In this document: one piece after another, positions 24,653-37,996 of the stretch
Layout: every line of letters begins with the position of its first letter
Numbering within the stretch: position 1 is the first letter of the stretch
Assembly (NCBI GenBank): GCA_949152475.1
Contig: OX424560.1
Span: forward strand, 4,712,001 to 4,776,000
Direction: 5' to 3'
Origin: Terebella lapidaria
Lineage: Eukaryota; Annelida; Polychaeta; Terebellida; Terebellidae
Length of the DNA stretch: 64,000 nucleotides
The notes under the pieces: generated by a model
The model's input: the letters and a program-made list of their open reading frames with translations, nothing else
What the model was told of the DNA's origin: nothing
Databases searched by the model: none
Made by a program: the position numbers and the translations under genes

Positions 24653-25840
24653 TTACTTATCTTGCTGGTAAGCATCGGCACACAGCTTTTGGACATGCTG
24701 GAAGCGTCGCCTCCCGATGTGTTCGAAGTCAGGTCTGCACGTCCGTGTTGCGACAAAGAGTGCGTCTGTAATCGACTTCGCCTGCATGTCCTTCAGCAGT
24801 TCCATCCCGACGCCGTAATCCATGTCCGAGTCGAAATTTTCCAGCACCCCGCCGCGTGGACAGTTGATACGGTAGGCATAGATCACGTGTGTGGAGGATG
24901 CCACCTCTGGTCTCTGCAGCAGCGTGTTCAGCGATGCGCGGACGTCGTCCAGCGAGCTGACCTTCGTGGCGTATCCCGTGAAAGTGCTTCCACTGTCCTC
25001 GGTCGTTCCACCTTCCATCACTAGTCGGTCCTCTGTGCCAGATGTCAGAGTGTCAGGTAGGGTGGGAGCCAAGAACTGTCGCTGGAGGGAGCCGTTGATA
25101 TACAGATGGTCGTCTTGTAGTTTGACTTTTAGTTCCTTATCCTTTCTCTGTTCCTTGAATGTTGGGAAGACAAATTGCTTGCGCTCTCGCTTGGCCGGTG
25201 GCAGCTGTTTTGTGACGGAGTGATTTGTGTCTTTCAGTATTTTTGCCTTGCTTATTACCAAATCCAGTTCTATTGCGTTCGGTAGCTTGACGAGCATTGA
25301 GCTTGGTCCTCCGTTCGGGTTCGGACCCAGGCGATGTGCGACAGGGATGTAGAATTTGTCAGCAGGTTGGATATTCATTACTTCTTTGAAGAATTTTTTT
25401 GCCACGGCTACAGAGTTTTCATCTTCTTTTTCTTTGTATGTTTTGGACGATTTATCGAAATTGATGATGATGTTGTACTTCATCGTGTGGGTCTTTAATT
25501 CTATTAATTCATTTTGTAGCTTGATGTTTAATGATTCAGCTCGAACAACTCGTCCGCTCAGGGTGGCGACAGTACGTTTCAATGTCGTCATATCTGATGA
25601 CAGATCATCAATGGCTGTGGTGAAGTCGTTCCCCTGCGATTCGAGTTCACTTGTCCTTTTTTCAATGGCGTCAGTACGTTCCATCAAACGTGCGAGCGTG
25701 GCCTTCATACTGTCTCTGATAGATGTAATAGCGTCCCACAATTCAGGGGAGACCCCTTCAGGTGCATCTAGGGCCTCCTTAGAGCTGCTGTTCGATGTAG
25801 GCTCGTTTTTCTGCCGTTGGCTTCTATTGCCGTGACCCAT
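24653..25840 (-). CDS. LINE ORF1: coiled-coil, RRM-type RNA-binding protein
   Basis: An intact 395-codon frame from ATG at 25840 to TAA at 24653-24655. Residues 1-30 are polar and Ser/Lys-rich. Residues about 33-118 have heptad-like spacing and should form a coiled coil. Residues about 119-215 (KYNIIINF ... PVAHRLGP ... ILKDTNHS) have the layout of the RRM of L1-type ORF1 proteins, followed by a basic stretch (KRERKQFVF ... KEQRKDKELKVKL, 217-241). The C-terminal 130 residues have no recognised domain and contain two paired Cys regions without a CCHC knuckle. By family knowledge ORF1 proteins trimerise and coat the element RNA. It is followed by a spacer of about 0.66 kb before ORF2, so ORF2 must be translated by some internal or reinitiation route. 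Confidence 0.85.
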   Translation of the reverse strand: MGHGNRSQRQKNEPTSNSSSKEALDAPEGVSPELWDAITSIRDSMKATLARLMERTDAIEKRTSELESQGNDFTTAIDDLSSDMTTLKRTVATLSGRVVRAESLNIKLQNELIELKTHTMKYNIIINFDKSSKTYKEKEDENSVAVAKKFFKEVMNIQPADKFYIPVAHRLGPNPNGGPSSMLVKLPNAIELDLVISKAKILKDTNHSVTKQLPPAKRERKQFVFPTFKEQRKDKELKVKLQDDHLYINGSLQRQFLAPTLPDTLTSGTEDRLVMEGGTTEDSGSTFTGYATKVSSLDDVRASLNTLLQRPEVASSTHVIYAYRINCPRGGVLENFDSDMDYGVGMELLKDMQAKSITDALFVATRTCRPDFEHIGRRRFQHVQKLCADAYQQDK

Positions 25841-25956
25841 TTTGTAGTGTGTTGTTCACACGTTCACAAGTAGTATGTTTTAACAAGTTCGTAAGATTCT
25901 CTACGGTTGATTGATCGAACTGTGATGTCGGGTGTATGAAGCTTGACCCAATCGTA
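25841..25956 (-). promoter_or_regulatory. Presumed LINE 5' UTR
   Basis: About 116 bp between the candidate target-site duplication and the ORF1 start. Full-length LINEs carry an internal promoter here. No motif is recognised, and the boundary depends on the weak 7-bp duplication. Confidence 0.4.
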
Positions 25957-26731
25957 GTGTAACAAAGTATTCCTAAATATGTTTCGCAAATCCTGAGTCT
26001 GTATCCATGTGCAACTTCTCAAACAAATCACATTTCTTTGCACGATATCCTTATTGGCAATTCTACATGAAAAGGTAGGTGTTACATCAGTGTTACATCA
26101 GTGTATAGATTCAGATAAAATTCGTTTTGTTACATCGCTGATGGGATGAGTTATATAGCCGTATATATGTGGATGAAAAACGTGAATAACATAGTAGTGC
26201 ATATGTCACACCAGCCTTGGAACACTAGTCAAACGAAATATGTTAAGAAAATTATTTCCAAAAATAAAATAACTGATATATCTGACTGGAGACTGGAAGA
26301 GCCTGTCGATTTAGATCATGACAGTGATGAGCACAAGACTTGAGGATCCATCTATTCCAGATGTAATCTTCGGTGGTCTGCCCTTGATAGATCAAAGACT
26401 TACGCAATATCCTGGCTCGTCATATAGATTACATCCAGACGGTCGTATTAATTCCTTGTAATGATTTGACTGAAAACACAGCTCTGCTAACGGGGGGCAC
26501 CAAGCCAAAATTGTACGTCTGGGACAGATTACACCACAGGCGACAACAACCGAACAATAACACTACATTGTAACCAAAGCCAGGCATTATTCTCGATTAT
26601 TTACACACAGACACCGAACACAATAGTGTCTGGAGTACAATAAGTCTGATATTGTTTTGTCTGTGCGACCAATATCTCACGGGCTGTCGCAGACAGGCAT
26701 TTTGACCGGGGCGAGTTGTAAATAAATGAGT

Positions 26732-26822
26732 TATTGTATTATGTTTCGAACTTTCGCTACTAATTGTGCTCGCCTGGCGGCTCGCACAATAAGTACGCGA
26801 AAGTTCGAAACATAATACAATA
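26732..26822. mobile_element. 91-bp palindromic MITE with TA ends
   Basis: Two arms of about 45 bp are reverse complements except for a one-base bulge and a few mismatches near the centre. The outer 26 bases (starting TATTGTATTATG) are perfect. TA at each terminus fits the TA target of Tc1/mariner-type MITEs. The near-perfect pairing points to a recent or still constrained copy. An alternative is a structured regulatory hairpin. Confidence 0.65.
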
Positions 26823-27268
26823 TTCATACTTATTAGTGGTTTATATTTCCTGTGCTACCTCTGGAACCTTTCAATTATTCTCAACAGCACGCATCGTTGC
26901 AGCAAGCGAACTATGAACTGCACAATTACAAGCAATGCAACAATTGTACTAATTGGCTGTTGAATATTGTATGTGATTGATTGTATCATCGGTCCTCCTT
27001 TTATCGGAGAGACAGTATCACGACAATCCCGCTCAGGGATTAGACTAGAACCGACGGCCGCTGAATCTTGTCATATGCCAAGCAGTTTCGCAAAACGCGA
27101 GCGTGATTTTTGATAATCCCTGCCCTGGTTCTGAATTGCCAATGGCTTAGCTATATAACCAGTGGTACCATATCAGAAGTTGTGTTAGTGTGCTGCAATC
27201 TGGTGGCAATGCATATACAATTTCACGTTTCCAAAATGGATACTTTACTGAAAGGTTATGAAGAGATA

Positions 27269-27304
27269 ATGATCAAATTGATCATAATGATCAAAATGAT
27301 CATG
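27269..27304 (+). repeat. Clustered TGATCA/GATCA motifs
   Basis: Five GATCA words within about 36 bp, several as the palindrome TGATCA, spaced 9-10 bp apart. A short degenerate tandem repeat with no assigned role. Confidence 0.6.
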
Positions 27305-28499
27305 GCATGTCCAAATGCCAATTAGCTAAATATGTTGCATATTGGTCTGCCATCTGAATACTCAGGGACAACTCCCTCGTTGTATTATTTTTTTCAAATT
27401 GGATTTTCATTTGCCGTTTGGAGAATTCTAGGAGCAAAGAGTAGTGTATTTAGGCATTTCAGCTCACGCCCCCACACCTCCCACTACTACGTGCCTTCTG
27501 TAGATGTTACTGTATTTGTTATGTCCTCATCTTCCCAAGAGAAACGATGTTTTTATCACACACGTAAAAATTCAAAGCCTCTTACTTTATTCTCTAATAT
27601 GATTTACATGTATATCCCATTATTTGAAGCCAAATGAAATCCTTTGTATGTACACATATCCATGTGATGAGGATAAAAGGTAAATGTAGGTTTATTAGGC
27701 ATGCTGCACAAAAATTCAATTTATTAAACGTGGAATTGATCCCTGTCACTTCCACATGACTATGTTTATGGCCCCTGATCCTTCCTGCTTTCTGAGTAAT
27801 ACAATTCCCACATTCATTTTTAATGGTCAGAGCCTAGCACAATCATCCCACCAAAAAATAGTTCAGAAAATGAACGCTCCCTGGGATGACGTCATATTGT
27901 GGGTGTCACTCTCAGGGCAGAAGGTCTGACCCTGTCTGTCATAGATCAGCACTAATGAAGGGTGTATGCCTCAGCCCCGGAGAGCCCTGTCACTTAGAAG
28001 TGACTGACAATCAGTGTGACAGGCTACATTTAATTATTCTGGTGAAGATACAAAGAGACCATACAAGACATGGTAAAAGAAATACGTGTACAAGAAATAC
28101 GTGTTCTGATACAAGACATAATATTTGCTCCATTGCTTTCATGGGTTCCTTTTTTCGGGAAAAAAATGATATGTGGAATTGGTATGGTAAATATGTGTAC
28201 CTTTTTCAATTCTGTAATGAAACAGTTGTTAAAACGAGATAGGCATGAATGATATAAACAAAACATTTTGTAGATTTGATGTGTTGTATTTTAAAAGTGT
28301 CGTCTAGACATGACATGGCATGACCGTCATCTACATTAAGCAGGAAACTTGAGATGTAATCAAGCAGTCATCGGACGTTACCTCGGCTCTCACGTTGCAT
28401 CATCATCATCTCAGTATTCATCGGCCCCGCACGTATGGGTCCACATAAGACACGACAGTCTTCGTAATATTTGGTTGATGTAACTGTTGGCCTATCAAT

Positions 28500-28690
28500 T
28501 TCGTGCTGCTGGACAAATGTGTGATATTCCCTATGGTCGAAAATAAGTGCTTTGAGGTGGAATTAAGACCGTACACTTCAATTTGAGAAAGAGGTCATGA
28601 ACTGAAATCAGCATTTGTATGAACTATGTATTGCTGAAATGTTTTAATAGTCAAATTGAATGTTATATTAAATAAAGAGCCAGTTACCAA
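28500..28690. other. Junction between beta1 and beta2
   Basis: Short AT-rich DNA between the end of the beta1 match (near 28500) and the start of the beta2 match (near 28690). No repeat or gene is visible at the junction itself. Confidence 0.4.
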
Positions 28691-31600
28691 TACTCAATTG
28701 CTCTTTTGTGGTCACTATTGTACACAAATCTCCTCCAAATGACTACAAATAGCCTATACGTTAGCATAAAGCAATACTAAATAGTATGACTGGTTCGGGA
28801 TACTGAAATAGCTCTGGATTTATGATCTGTTTCTAGTGTTGCTGCAGCTTCGATCAAACGATCCACTTTAGTCAGTTTATCGCCAAAGACCAGAGGTGTC
28901 ACAGATATATGTTGGTATGATGACACTTTACGGCCTCCACTGTCAAAAAACAAAGCAGAACCCGTGGTGAAGTGACCTTTACAGTTGGTGCTTCCACGCT
29001 GATTTCTGATTTACCGATTGGATGTTTGAGGGATGTCGCAATCGTAGAGAATCCATACATATGTTGTATATAGAATATTCAGTGTACATGTGATTCATGT
29101 GAAATTTGGATATGTGTTGATTGTTTCAATAATGTATCAATTCAAATGCGCGTACTATTATATATTGCTTGTCACAATTGAGCGCAGCATCGAAGAATGA
29201 GACTGTCTGTCCACATTTCAAAATTCAGTTCACATTTTAAGTCGTCGGCGTTACTTTTTGATTTCTGAAGATATATAAGTGCTACTAGTATGTCATGATA
29301 CGGGGTTAATTGTATTGACATGCCATATGTCTGTTCTTGTATTATTCGCATGCATCAAATAATGGGCTTTCTCCCTTTTCTTGTTCGTCCAATAGTGATT
29401 GGTACCCCCGGGGTAGTAAGGTATGAATTGCGCTGAAATACTTAGAAGTGTTTGCGTATTTCCAAGGCCGATCGAGCACTAATGTTTATGTACAAGGAAA
29501 TATCGTGGAATTTGTTGGTGGGAATAACTGTTCCCTGTGTGATGTTCACTCAGTGTCTACACGTTCGACAAGTGGTAACAATGTGACAATGTATCCTTTT
29601 GATCGAAGATGTGATAATATATTATGCAATACTAGTAGTTGAATACTGGTTTTAATCAGATTGGACATATATTCATGTATATATGTATTCTACTCGTATT
29701 ACTTTATACCTGGCGTCAATCAGATATGGTATGTCAACACAACGTGACAATGCTCATCATGGTATTATTAATTAATGCAGTCTTTCACGTTTTATTAATA
29801 TTCTTCTCAGTTCATTCACTAAGCTACCATATTTTCCCGTACATCTCAGTCATGTTTTTCATTGAGGTGACATAATATTACTGGTGCAATCCCTCTGGCA
29901 GTATTGATGGTGGACATGTTGGCCTCACACCTCTGGTGATCAGTACCACGTCAAGTTTGAAGAACACCAGACACAAGTCCCTATCCTGCATGTGATTATA
30001 TCAAGGCAAAACTGAATTAAGTGCTAACGCGGGGAAATGTATTACAGCCTGTGCGCGGCCAAACTGTCCTTAGCAATTCCATGCGAGGTCGCACTCTGAC
30101 ATTTCGCTACAAGGTGTAATTACTTTGTGAAATATCGGGTTAGAGCATGGTGTAGTGACTTGAAAGTCTGGTACGTCAGTGGTTTGGAATCCGGCTCTCT
30201 CTGGTTGACTGCCTGAGCAACAGGCGACAACCACCTAGGTATAGCTAGAAGATGGGCTGGGTTGGGAGGCTGTTTTATATAATTGGAAGGACCCTGCACA
30301 TAATTATGTAAAGTAAACGTTGTGAATTCATACAACGACGATTTTACACTGATTGTATATTTGCATCTTGCTCTGACTTACTTATGGACAATTATTCATG
30401 TAATTAAATCGCATTTTGTATGCGTGTAATATATCATGTAGACATGATGAATTATAAACTAGACATCCACAACATGGTGACACAGCTTCAACATGATAAA
30501 GCTCACTTCTGGCTGAGCAAGCACGTTGTAGCCACTCTCCTATCACAGACAGAGCCCAACATCTAGTGTCCTATTTCTCCTTGAGCTCATTACCCCCTCC
30601 CTTTTGGGGTAATCTCTTCACATCTTGATGATATTTGATCAAGCTGAAAATTGTACTGTATGGATTTGCAGGAAAAATACAGGCAAAAAAGCGTTGTTTT
30701 GCATGACAAAATTCCAATATCGAATGATATTGTTCTTTTTTTAGAGGAAGGCATCAACCATGAAGTGTAGAATATATCCTTATCTCATAACTTGGGAGTA
30801 AAACCCACTGTGATCATATTGGACTCCATTCCATGAAAATCTAATTATGAGCTGTCATTTTCAATTATGCTGTTGATACACACTATCGGTTGGTTTTCGT
30901 CTACCATGTACATCTTTTTAGCCGAGCCCATAGCTGCAGTATTGCACACCGGAGTCATGTCTACAAGCGACAGTCTAAACTAAACTCTAAAATCTGTTGA
31001 GCGAAAGTGACCGTCTGAGCCCTGAATCCAATTTCACCACCGAATCGTGTCACCTGAGATCTTAAGGCAACAGATGATTCCAACCAGATAGCTCAGTTCG
31101 CAAAATTTAGGGTAAACGCAGTGTATACATGTATGAAAAGTTAGGATCTACGTCAGTTTTGGTGCCCCCCGTGTCACTGAAAACATATCATTCAATCCGT
31201 TTGACACTTTTCAAATCATTATTGAATAATAGAACAAGCAACACAAACTACCTGGGCCAAAGTTTCAGTGAAAGTGGTAGGTATCTTCATGTGTATATTT
31301 GAAAGAAATACTAACGCGATTAAGTAGTAATACATTGGATTGCGTAATATCTACGTGAAAAAAATAAGTAGGGTGTATATGTACGTTCAAGATATCACAA
31401 AATATCTGATATGTCTGTCTGGAGACCAGATGGGACAGCTTCACTTCCAGCTGTCGATTTGGATCATGCCAGGGAGAAGCAATGTACGACATGGTGCAGC
31501 ATCGAGTCGAGATGTGATCTTGGCTGCTCCCCGCCACAGACAGATCGATGTGTCACGCAATGTCCCGAGTTGTGACACAGATTATGTCCGAGAGGATTAC

Positions 31601-33900
31601 GGTACATCCATGTAGCGATCCGATTGAAAACATGATTCTGTCTTCAGAAGAAGTCTGAGTAGTTCTGAGCCTAGAATCGAACAATTGGACCTTACGGACA
31701 GATTGTGCTTTTACAGAAAGTATCGAACACATTTTAAGCATGAATGATTACAGAAATGAAACCAACTGTCATATGTTTTATTATGTACATGCATCTGATG
31801 ATTTGCTGATATTGCACCAAGCAATAACTTGATTAACTGGGACAAATACGTGACAGTTGATATGACATTTTATTAGCATGCCTGTGATACCTCACAAATC
31901 ATCTATACAGCGCTCATTCTACAACATGACATAAACTGTCAGCCATTTGTCTGAGAGAGCATGTTTTGATTTGTTAATATCACGATATTCCCGCGGTGGG
32001 ATTATACTAGGATCAACGACCGCTGAATCTTGTCACATGTCGAACACGTCCGCAACACGCAAGGGTGATTATTCTTAATCTCATCTCTGGGTCGGATTAT
32101 TCGTAAGCAAAAGCATTAAACCAGAAGTTTTCTGCTGCAACAATACGTAATGACTATACAATATGGACTTTCGATAAAAAAAATGGATATTCTATATGAC
32201 AAGTTTTCATTTGATGATGCCTAAATTTCTATGGCACGTCCAAACATCCATTTACTATATATTGCATATTTGATCTATTATTATATGCCAGATGTATTAT
32301 GTGCACCAATACTGATAACTATGTATATTTCTGTACACTAGGGTTACTGGATAAGTACACATTAACAGCGTCCTCGCCCTGACTGATGTTGAGATAACCT
32401 TACAATGTGATAGGTGTTCCAATGTTCAAATATACCATGATTACTTCAGGGAATCTACTTCGCTCGTATGAATCCCCTACTCCATTCGTTTCTTCATACC
32501 AAATCATAGTGAATCATATAAATCTATTGAATGTAGTAATATGTCCTGGGAATACTAATAATATTTTGACTGTCTCGTATTTGGCGTTACCACATCGCAC
32601 TGAATGCATGCGGTGACAAGGTACACCACTTGGGCATATATCTTCCAGACCTTGAGGTATTTGCGGCCACACTGCCCACGAGGCAATGGTTTTGTTTGTA
32701 CACATCGGGACCAAAGAGTGAGTTCAACTGGAATCAAAGATGTTCTGTCGATTATATGGATTATGATGATCTATACTTGAACACATAACAGTAAATTTTT
32801 ATCATGCACTTCCCCTGAATAAGCAGAAACCCAAATGGGAACCTATGACCTGGGTTTCTGGAATTGTCTGTACTCAGTCTCATCTGGGGGTGATAGTACC
32901 TTCAAATGTAGCTTTTTGAAAATTGTATTATCACTTTTCTGATTCAAGTGTTGAAAGAACAAGATGGTGAGGAGTGATGTATTTAAGAACTTTAACTCAT
33001 GGTCCCATCGCCCCCATTCATACGTGCTGTTTGTAGATGTTACTTCCATCTGATGTACGCGCCTACGCTAGAAATACGATGGCGTTTTTATCACACAGGT
33101 ATAAATCCAAAGCCCCTTTTACATTCATCTCTGATATGATTTGCACTTTTTTAAAGCCACATGAATGTTTTGCCGGTTTCGTATGCACACATATACATCT
33201 CATACAAGAGGAAGGCGAAGGGGTTTTTAGGCATGCTGCAAGCTACCTTAATCCAATAAACGTGGGAAGAATAAAAGATGATTAATCCCTTCCGCTTCCA
33301 TCCTGCTTTGTATATAGCCACTGATCTTTCCTGTTGGCTTACTGATACAATTTCCAGCTTTATTTTTTCACCGCATAGGCCTCGGCAACCAAACACACAC
33401 ACAAAACAACAACATAACTTGAACAAGGAAACTTTAGATGTAGAGAATAAAGTCTCGCCCCCGGGATAACTTTTTGTCGTGGGCGTCAACATGGTGACCA
33501 GAGGTCTAACCCTGTCTGTAAGGGTCGGGCACTGATGAAAAATGTATGCTTCAGCTCGGGACAGGCCTGTCACTTAGAACTGGCTGACAAATTTAGTTGC
33601 AGACAAGAAAAAAAATACATAACATCGGTAGATTCCATAATAGCCAAGGCATTTTCATTGTCTGTTATGTTACAATGATGCGCGGACAAACTGTGGCATA
33701 TATTTATACATGAAGTCGTGTGATTAACAAGAGATTGACCATCTGCAATTAGCGGGATTAGAGGAATCGGCATATAATAGGCAAATTCCGGGCGTTACCT
33801 CGGCTGCCGTATTGAATCATCCATCATTTCATTATATCCCCCACACTTTTCATACGCAAGAAAATACTTTCTTTTGGTATTTGGAAGTTCTGGGCTTGCA
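28690..33900 (+). repeat. beta2, tandem copy without the LINE
   Basis: Pairs with beta1 as listed there and provides the pre-insertion state for the LINE (31100-31130) and a version of the region lacking the 91-bp palindrome. No open frame is shared with beta1. The longest frames (up to 140 codons at 33151-33573, minus) have no recognisable domain and are probably noise. Confidence 0.75.
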
Positions 33901-34720
33901 TTTCTTAGGGTCATAGTGAATTTTGTATGAGCTTCTCAATAGTGGTGGTTAGCATGTAAACGTTTTGTCCATGAAAGTGATGAGGTGAATTGAAATTATA
34001 AATTCAAAGTATATTACATAGTTCGTAATTTCAAAGATGTATGCTGATAATTGTGTTACTTCTGTCTTTTATGATGATGTAGGTATTTTATTTTATTTTG
34101 GTACCTAGCTTCAGTATATTGCCAGCATAACAGCAAAGGTTTGTTATCCTCGTTGTACCTTCATTCATATTATAGCAAACCTACGTACCTTGGAACTGCC
34201 TCGAATCAACCAAATGCCTTCCCGGGATAATGAGAAACGTGTCTCCGATGTATGTTCAAAGTTGGAACCTTGACTTACACACATCAGGGAATGGAATCAG
34301 TCCATCACATCGGTCTGGGACTGGATACAGGCGGTATTCAGGCAGTGCATGCCAAATAATGAGACAGAGGACCAACGACTGTGTACTGCATCTAGTTCTT
34401 GTCACTCAACAAACAGCTGACGGAAAGAAAGAGAATGAATAAGCAATGATGCTTTTATTATCTTACTTGTATAGCCCAGAACTTGCGGTGGCGTTGTATG
34501 TATATTTCAACAAACAGTATTTTAGGTTTTGTATCTTTATTCCCTGAGTGCACTGAAGTAATGAGTACAAAAATGCATATGATATAGCTATTTATTTCTA
34601 TTGCTGTCTTTTCATAGAATGCAATTACTCCACAATTATGCCTTGCGTCTTCGAAGAAAGTTGCAGATCTCCAAAGGAGTACTGGATGTGTTTCGCAGTC
34701 ATCCAAGCTGACTCGTTTTC
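33900..34720. other. Spacer between beta2 and gammaA
   Basis: No gene, repeat unit or structural signal that I can support. Confidence 0.4.
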
Positions 34721-37068
34721 AGCCCGTAATATCTCCTCGATGGTAGCAGATTTTGCTTCCATGCTGGGTACTTTTTTCTAATGTAGCAGAATTCCCAGCC
34801 GGCCCTGCCATTTCTCCGTTCTACTGGAAAACCTCTAGGCTGCACGTCGTGGGTTGGAAACTCGTCTTGGAGTTGGAAGCAATTAGCAGATGGGAATTAC
34901 GACTGTTATAATTACGAGCAAAAATTAAACCTCATTTTACACGGTCTGTAGGTGGCGGACTTGCCGGTGCAATGACTGAATGTGTCTTGATATTTCAACA
35001 TCAATACATTAGTTCACCTTAATTCCTGACCTCATATGCAAAAGAAACAGTCAATTTGTTCATGAAATACCCCTAATTCTAACTTCAAACACGCGTGATA
35101 CATACCAGAAGTGCCATATGTAAAGACGTATGTTTACACAGTACATAAGGATTCGGGTTTCCGTCCATTAGTGTCTATCTGTACATGCGATACTAACTCA
35201 AAATCCCTGGGCCATGGACAGGAAGCTCTTCGCTACACCCTCGCCACTGCAAAACACCAGCATACGCCACCCAGCTTCTATCTAGTCTCATGTGATCTGT
35301 GGTGACTTTGCTTTAGTAGCTGCGACAGAAAGTGACACTCAGTCCTGTCAGTGGAAGGTTTGTATGATCTGGGTAGAAATCTCTTGAGACGGATAACAAC
35401 AATCCAGACTACTCTTGTAGATTTGTAGCCGTTTTATGTCACATATTCTATCAAACAGAAATATTTGCAAGAATACGTAGTTCATCTGTGGCTGTAATCT
35501 GTGCAATATTTCACTGCTCCACAGATCAAAGATACTCCAGAAATCGGAGCCTGATATTCTAAACTATACTTTTGCTTTATGAATTGTTCGTGTCACTGCT
35601 TTTTGTAGCATACTAAACTATATATTTGATTAATTTTATTTGAGAACAGTATTTGTTTTTACTCTTATAAAATGAATTCAAATCGAGTCACGAAAAAATC
35701 AAATACTTTGCCTTCCACTCTCTTTTGTGAGTTGGCCAAAAAATATATTGCCAATATGTTCAAATAACCACACAATATTATAATTACATTATACTGTATT
35801 TTTAACATTTCACCATCACATAATAATGAAACTTGGTGATTATAGCGATCTCCAGAAGCTTAGATAATCCCCTTTAGTGCATTCACCTGGACAAAATAAA
35901 ACATATATCCTTTTCACAGACGATAAATTGCAAATGGAAATACTAAACGTCAAGCTGGTCTCTATTCAGTCCAAAGTCCATCCGAGTTCAGTTCATTCCA
36001 TATTACATGACACCCAGGGGGCACTGTGTCTTAAATTTACACATCAATCACAGAACCTGATTGACATGTCTGTGTATGAAAGGGGAATGCTCATATATGG
36101 CCTGCAACGAGAGAAAACAACAATAATGTTATTGCATTCATATTTAAGTAATATGCTGCGGACACGAATAGCAGCCAGCACATGAAGCAGACAGTAGAGT
36201 TTTTGTCAGCCAGAGGATATGGCAGCTAGAGGGTGGTATGGTGTTTCCGAATTATGTCTCTTTGTTCATTCCAGTTATTCCAGCCTTATACAGATGTTTT
36301 GCCCTGGATCACAGCTCTATTTTATGTTACGATATATATTCGCAAATGATCATGGTCTTTTTATGCTAGTTACTACAATTAGTCAGAAAGCAACCGGCTA
36401 ATGATGTCTAGTCATTTCTTGAAACAGGCAATTCAAGGTCACGGCGCCATTAGGAAGCTTATTGTAAAACAAATTCCTGAGGCTTTTAAACCTGCTCTAG
36501 TGCACAAAACGGTAGTCTAGGAAGACAGATTCAGCGATAACCTTGGTTTACATTTCGATGTAAGGAATATATTCACTTTAAAAGCGATCCTTGTTCATGG
36601 CTGATCAGGTTGTCTGGGACTTTTTGGGAGAATGGAGCAGTAACGCTCTTTAATCCGCTTCTTGATGGTTTATTTATATATTTACGATGATGACTGTTTA
36701 TAGTTCAGGTATGCACAATGCATTAGCGAAATAGTCCTCGGTCTGGTTTGGCGTGGTTTTTATGTCACGTTTTTATTTTCAGATAACTGACAGATTCAGC
36801 ATCCAGCGCGAAATCACCCAGTTCCTTATAGATTTCTAGCGTGATCAAAAGTTTTTGCACCATTCAATTTCTTTCCATTCAAGTCCATTCAGTTACATTC
36901 ACTAATTACCACGCATTCGAAGGGGGAACGAGTTTCATACCGACAGCAGCAGGTATGGTGCTTATCTGCATAATGAATACATAATCTTTTACGGACATCA
37001 TGTTAGAATTACGTATACATTACAGTTGTTTTTTGCAAATTACATATTTTGCATTGTCCTGTGAGAGG

Positions 37069-37080
37069 AGGGGGGGGGGG
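37069..37080 (+). repeat. Poly-G tract
   Basis: Twelve G in a row following a G-rich lead. Length-unstable. Confidence 0.85.
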
Positions 37081-37980
37081 TCTTCTCACTAATATCAAGT
37101 CCGGAACCAACATAAGTTTGAAGTGGCATGGTCACTGATGTCATCGCAGTGGAATTACTTCCGCCAGGCTGCGCGTCAGCACCGAAACCTCGCCAAGAAC
37201 GCAATTATGTGACATGCTCCTCGCGCTAATTACATTGACAGGGATACTGGAAGAATTTCGAGAGAAAAAAACATTATGTAAAAATGAAGGGTAAATTGAA
37301 AATCGATTTACCATTACGAAACCTCACACAAAACGTCTGTTTGGAATCATCTAACTTTGCCTGTAGCTCTCAGATATTTGATATTTGTAGTGGGAATTTG
37401 TAGGTGATAGAATCGGAATTTTGTAATTAACATCACCGGCTTATTAGTGACAAAATGCTACTCCACGTTCTCTAATAGGACAGTAGAATGACGTCAAACC
37501 ACAGCTAACTGATGCAGGAATCTGGCTTGATTTTTGTGAAAAGTTTTTTTTGTAGTTTAATTTCAAGTCCAGATGGAATTTCAGATATAATATGACGATT
37601 ACGTAAGATGCCCTGATTTGTGGAAGTTTTCTCAACAAAAACAAAATATTTTTTCTCTGTTAAAGGGTATATATCACGAAAATATGATACCAGCTTATTT
37701 GAAGCCACTCATTGAGCTGAATAGAACAGTCTTTACAGAATGTTGATATCTCGATTTGTTAAAAAGTTTAGTATTGAAAATCTGGCAAATTTCTCCAGAT
37801 AGTCTTGAAAACTATGTCAGTTAATTAGTTTGCAAATAAGATGTGTGACGTCATTGACAGCTTGCTTTCTAATTAAGCGATTTAACATGACACAATGAAG
37901 CATTTAAGCTCATAATTCGTCACCAAAACTCATCAGATATACCGTTCAGTAGGAATAGTCAGTGAGTGCATATAAATTTT

Positions 37981-37996
37981 GGTTACCAAGGCAACC
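37981..37996. promoter_or_regulatory. RFX X-box-like site, left arm
   Basis: GGTTACCAAGGCAACC matches the X-box consensus GTNRCC-N(0-3)-RGYAAC exactly with a 2-base spacer. It lies in the left arm of the TTAA element. Binding is inference. Confidence 0.5.

Larger units (their letters stand above)
20314..25956 (-). mobile_element. LINE, jockey/CR1-type, near full length
   Basis: A two-ORF non-LTR retrotransposon on the minus strand: short 5' UTR, ORF1 (coiled coil plus RRM-like region), a spacer of about 0.66 kb, ORF2 (endonuclease plus reverse transcriptase), and a 3' UTR of about 0.6 kb ending in AATAAA followed by (TC)n. Beta2 gives the empty site: DNA before 20314 continues at 31100 and DNA after about 26060 continues at 31130. 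GTGTAAC at 20307-20313 and 25957-25963 is a candidate 7-bp target-site duplication. The 5' edge is less sure, because about 100 bp to its right also lack a match in beta2. ORF1 is intact and ORF2 has one stop, so the insertion is young. Clade beyond the jockey/CR1 group is not resolved. Confidence 0.85.
18430..28500 (+). repeat. beta1, tandem copy disrupted by a LINE
   Basis: Collinear with beta2 on both sides of the LINE: 18540-18720 pairs with 28780-28960, 19321-19480 with 30017-30175, 19860-20310 with 30590-31110, 26060-26420 with 31130-31600, 26990-27120 with 31970-32100 and 27440-28040 with 32975-33600. Identity is about 75-85% by eye with many indels, so the duplication is older than the alpha1/alpha2 pair. 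No open frame is kept by both copies, so I see no host gene. Confidence 0.75.

Noticed and set aside
33151-33573. 140-codon open frame on the minus strand
   Set aside because: Beta1 does not keep the frame at the matching place, and no domain is visible.
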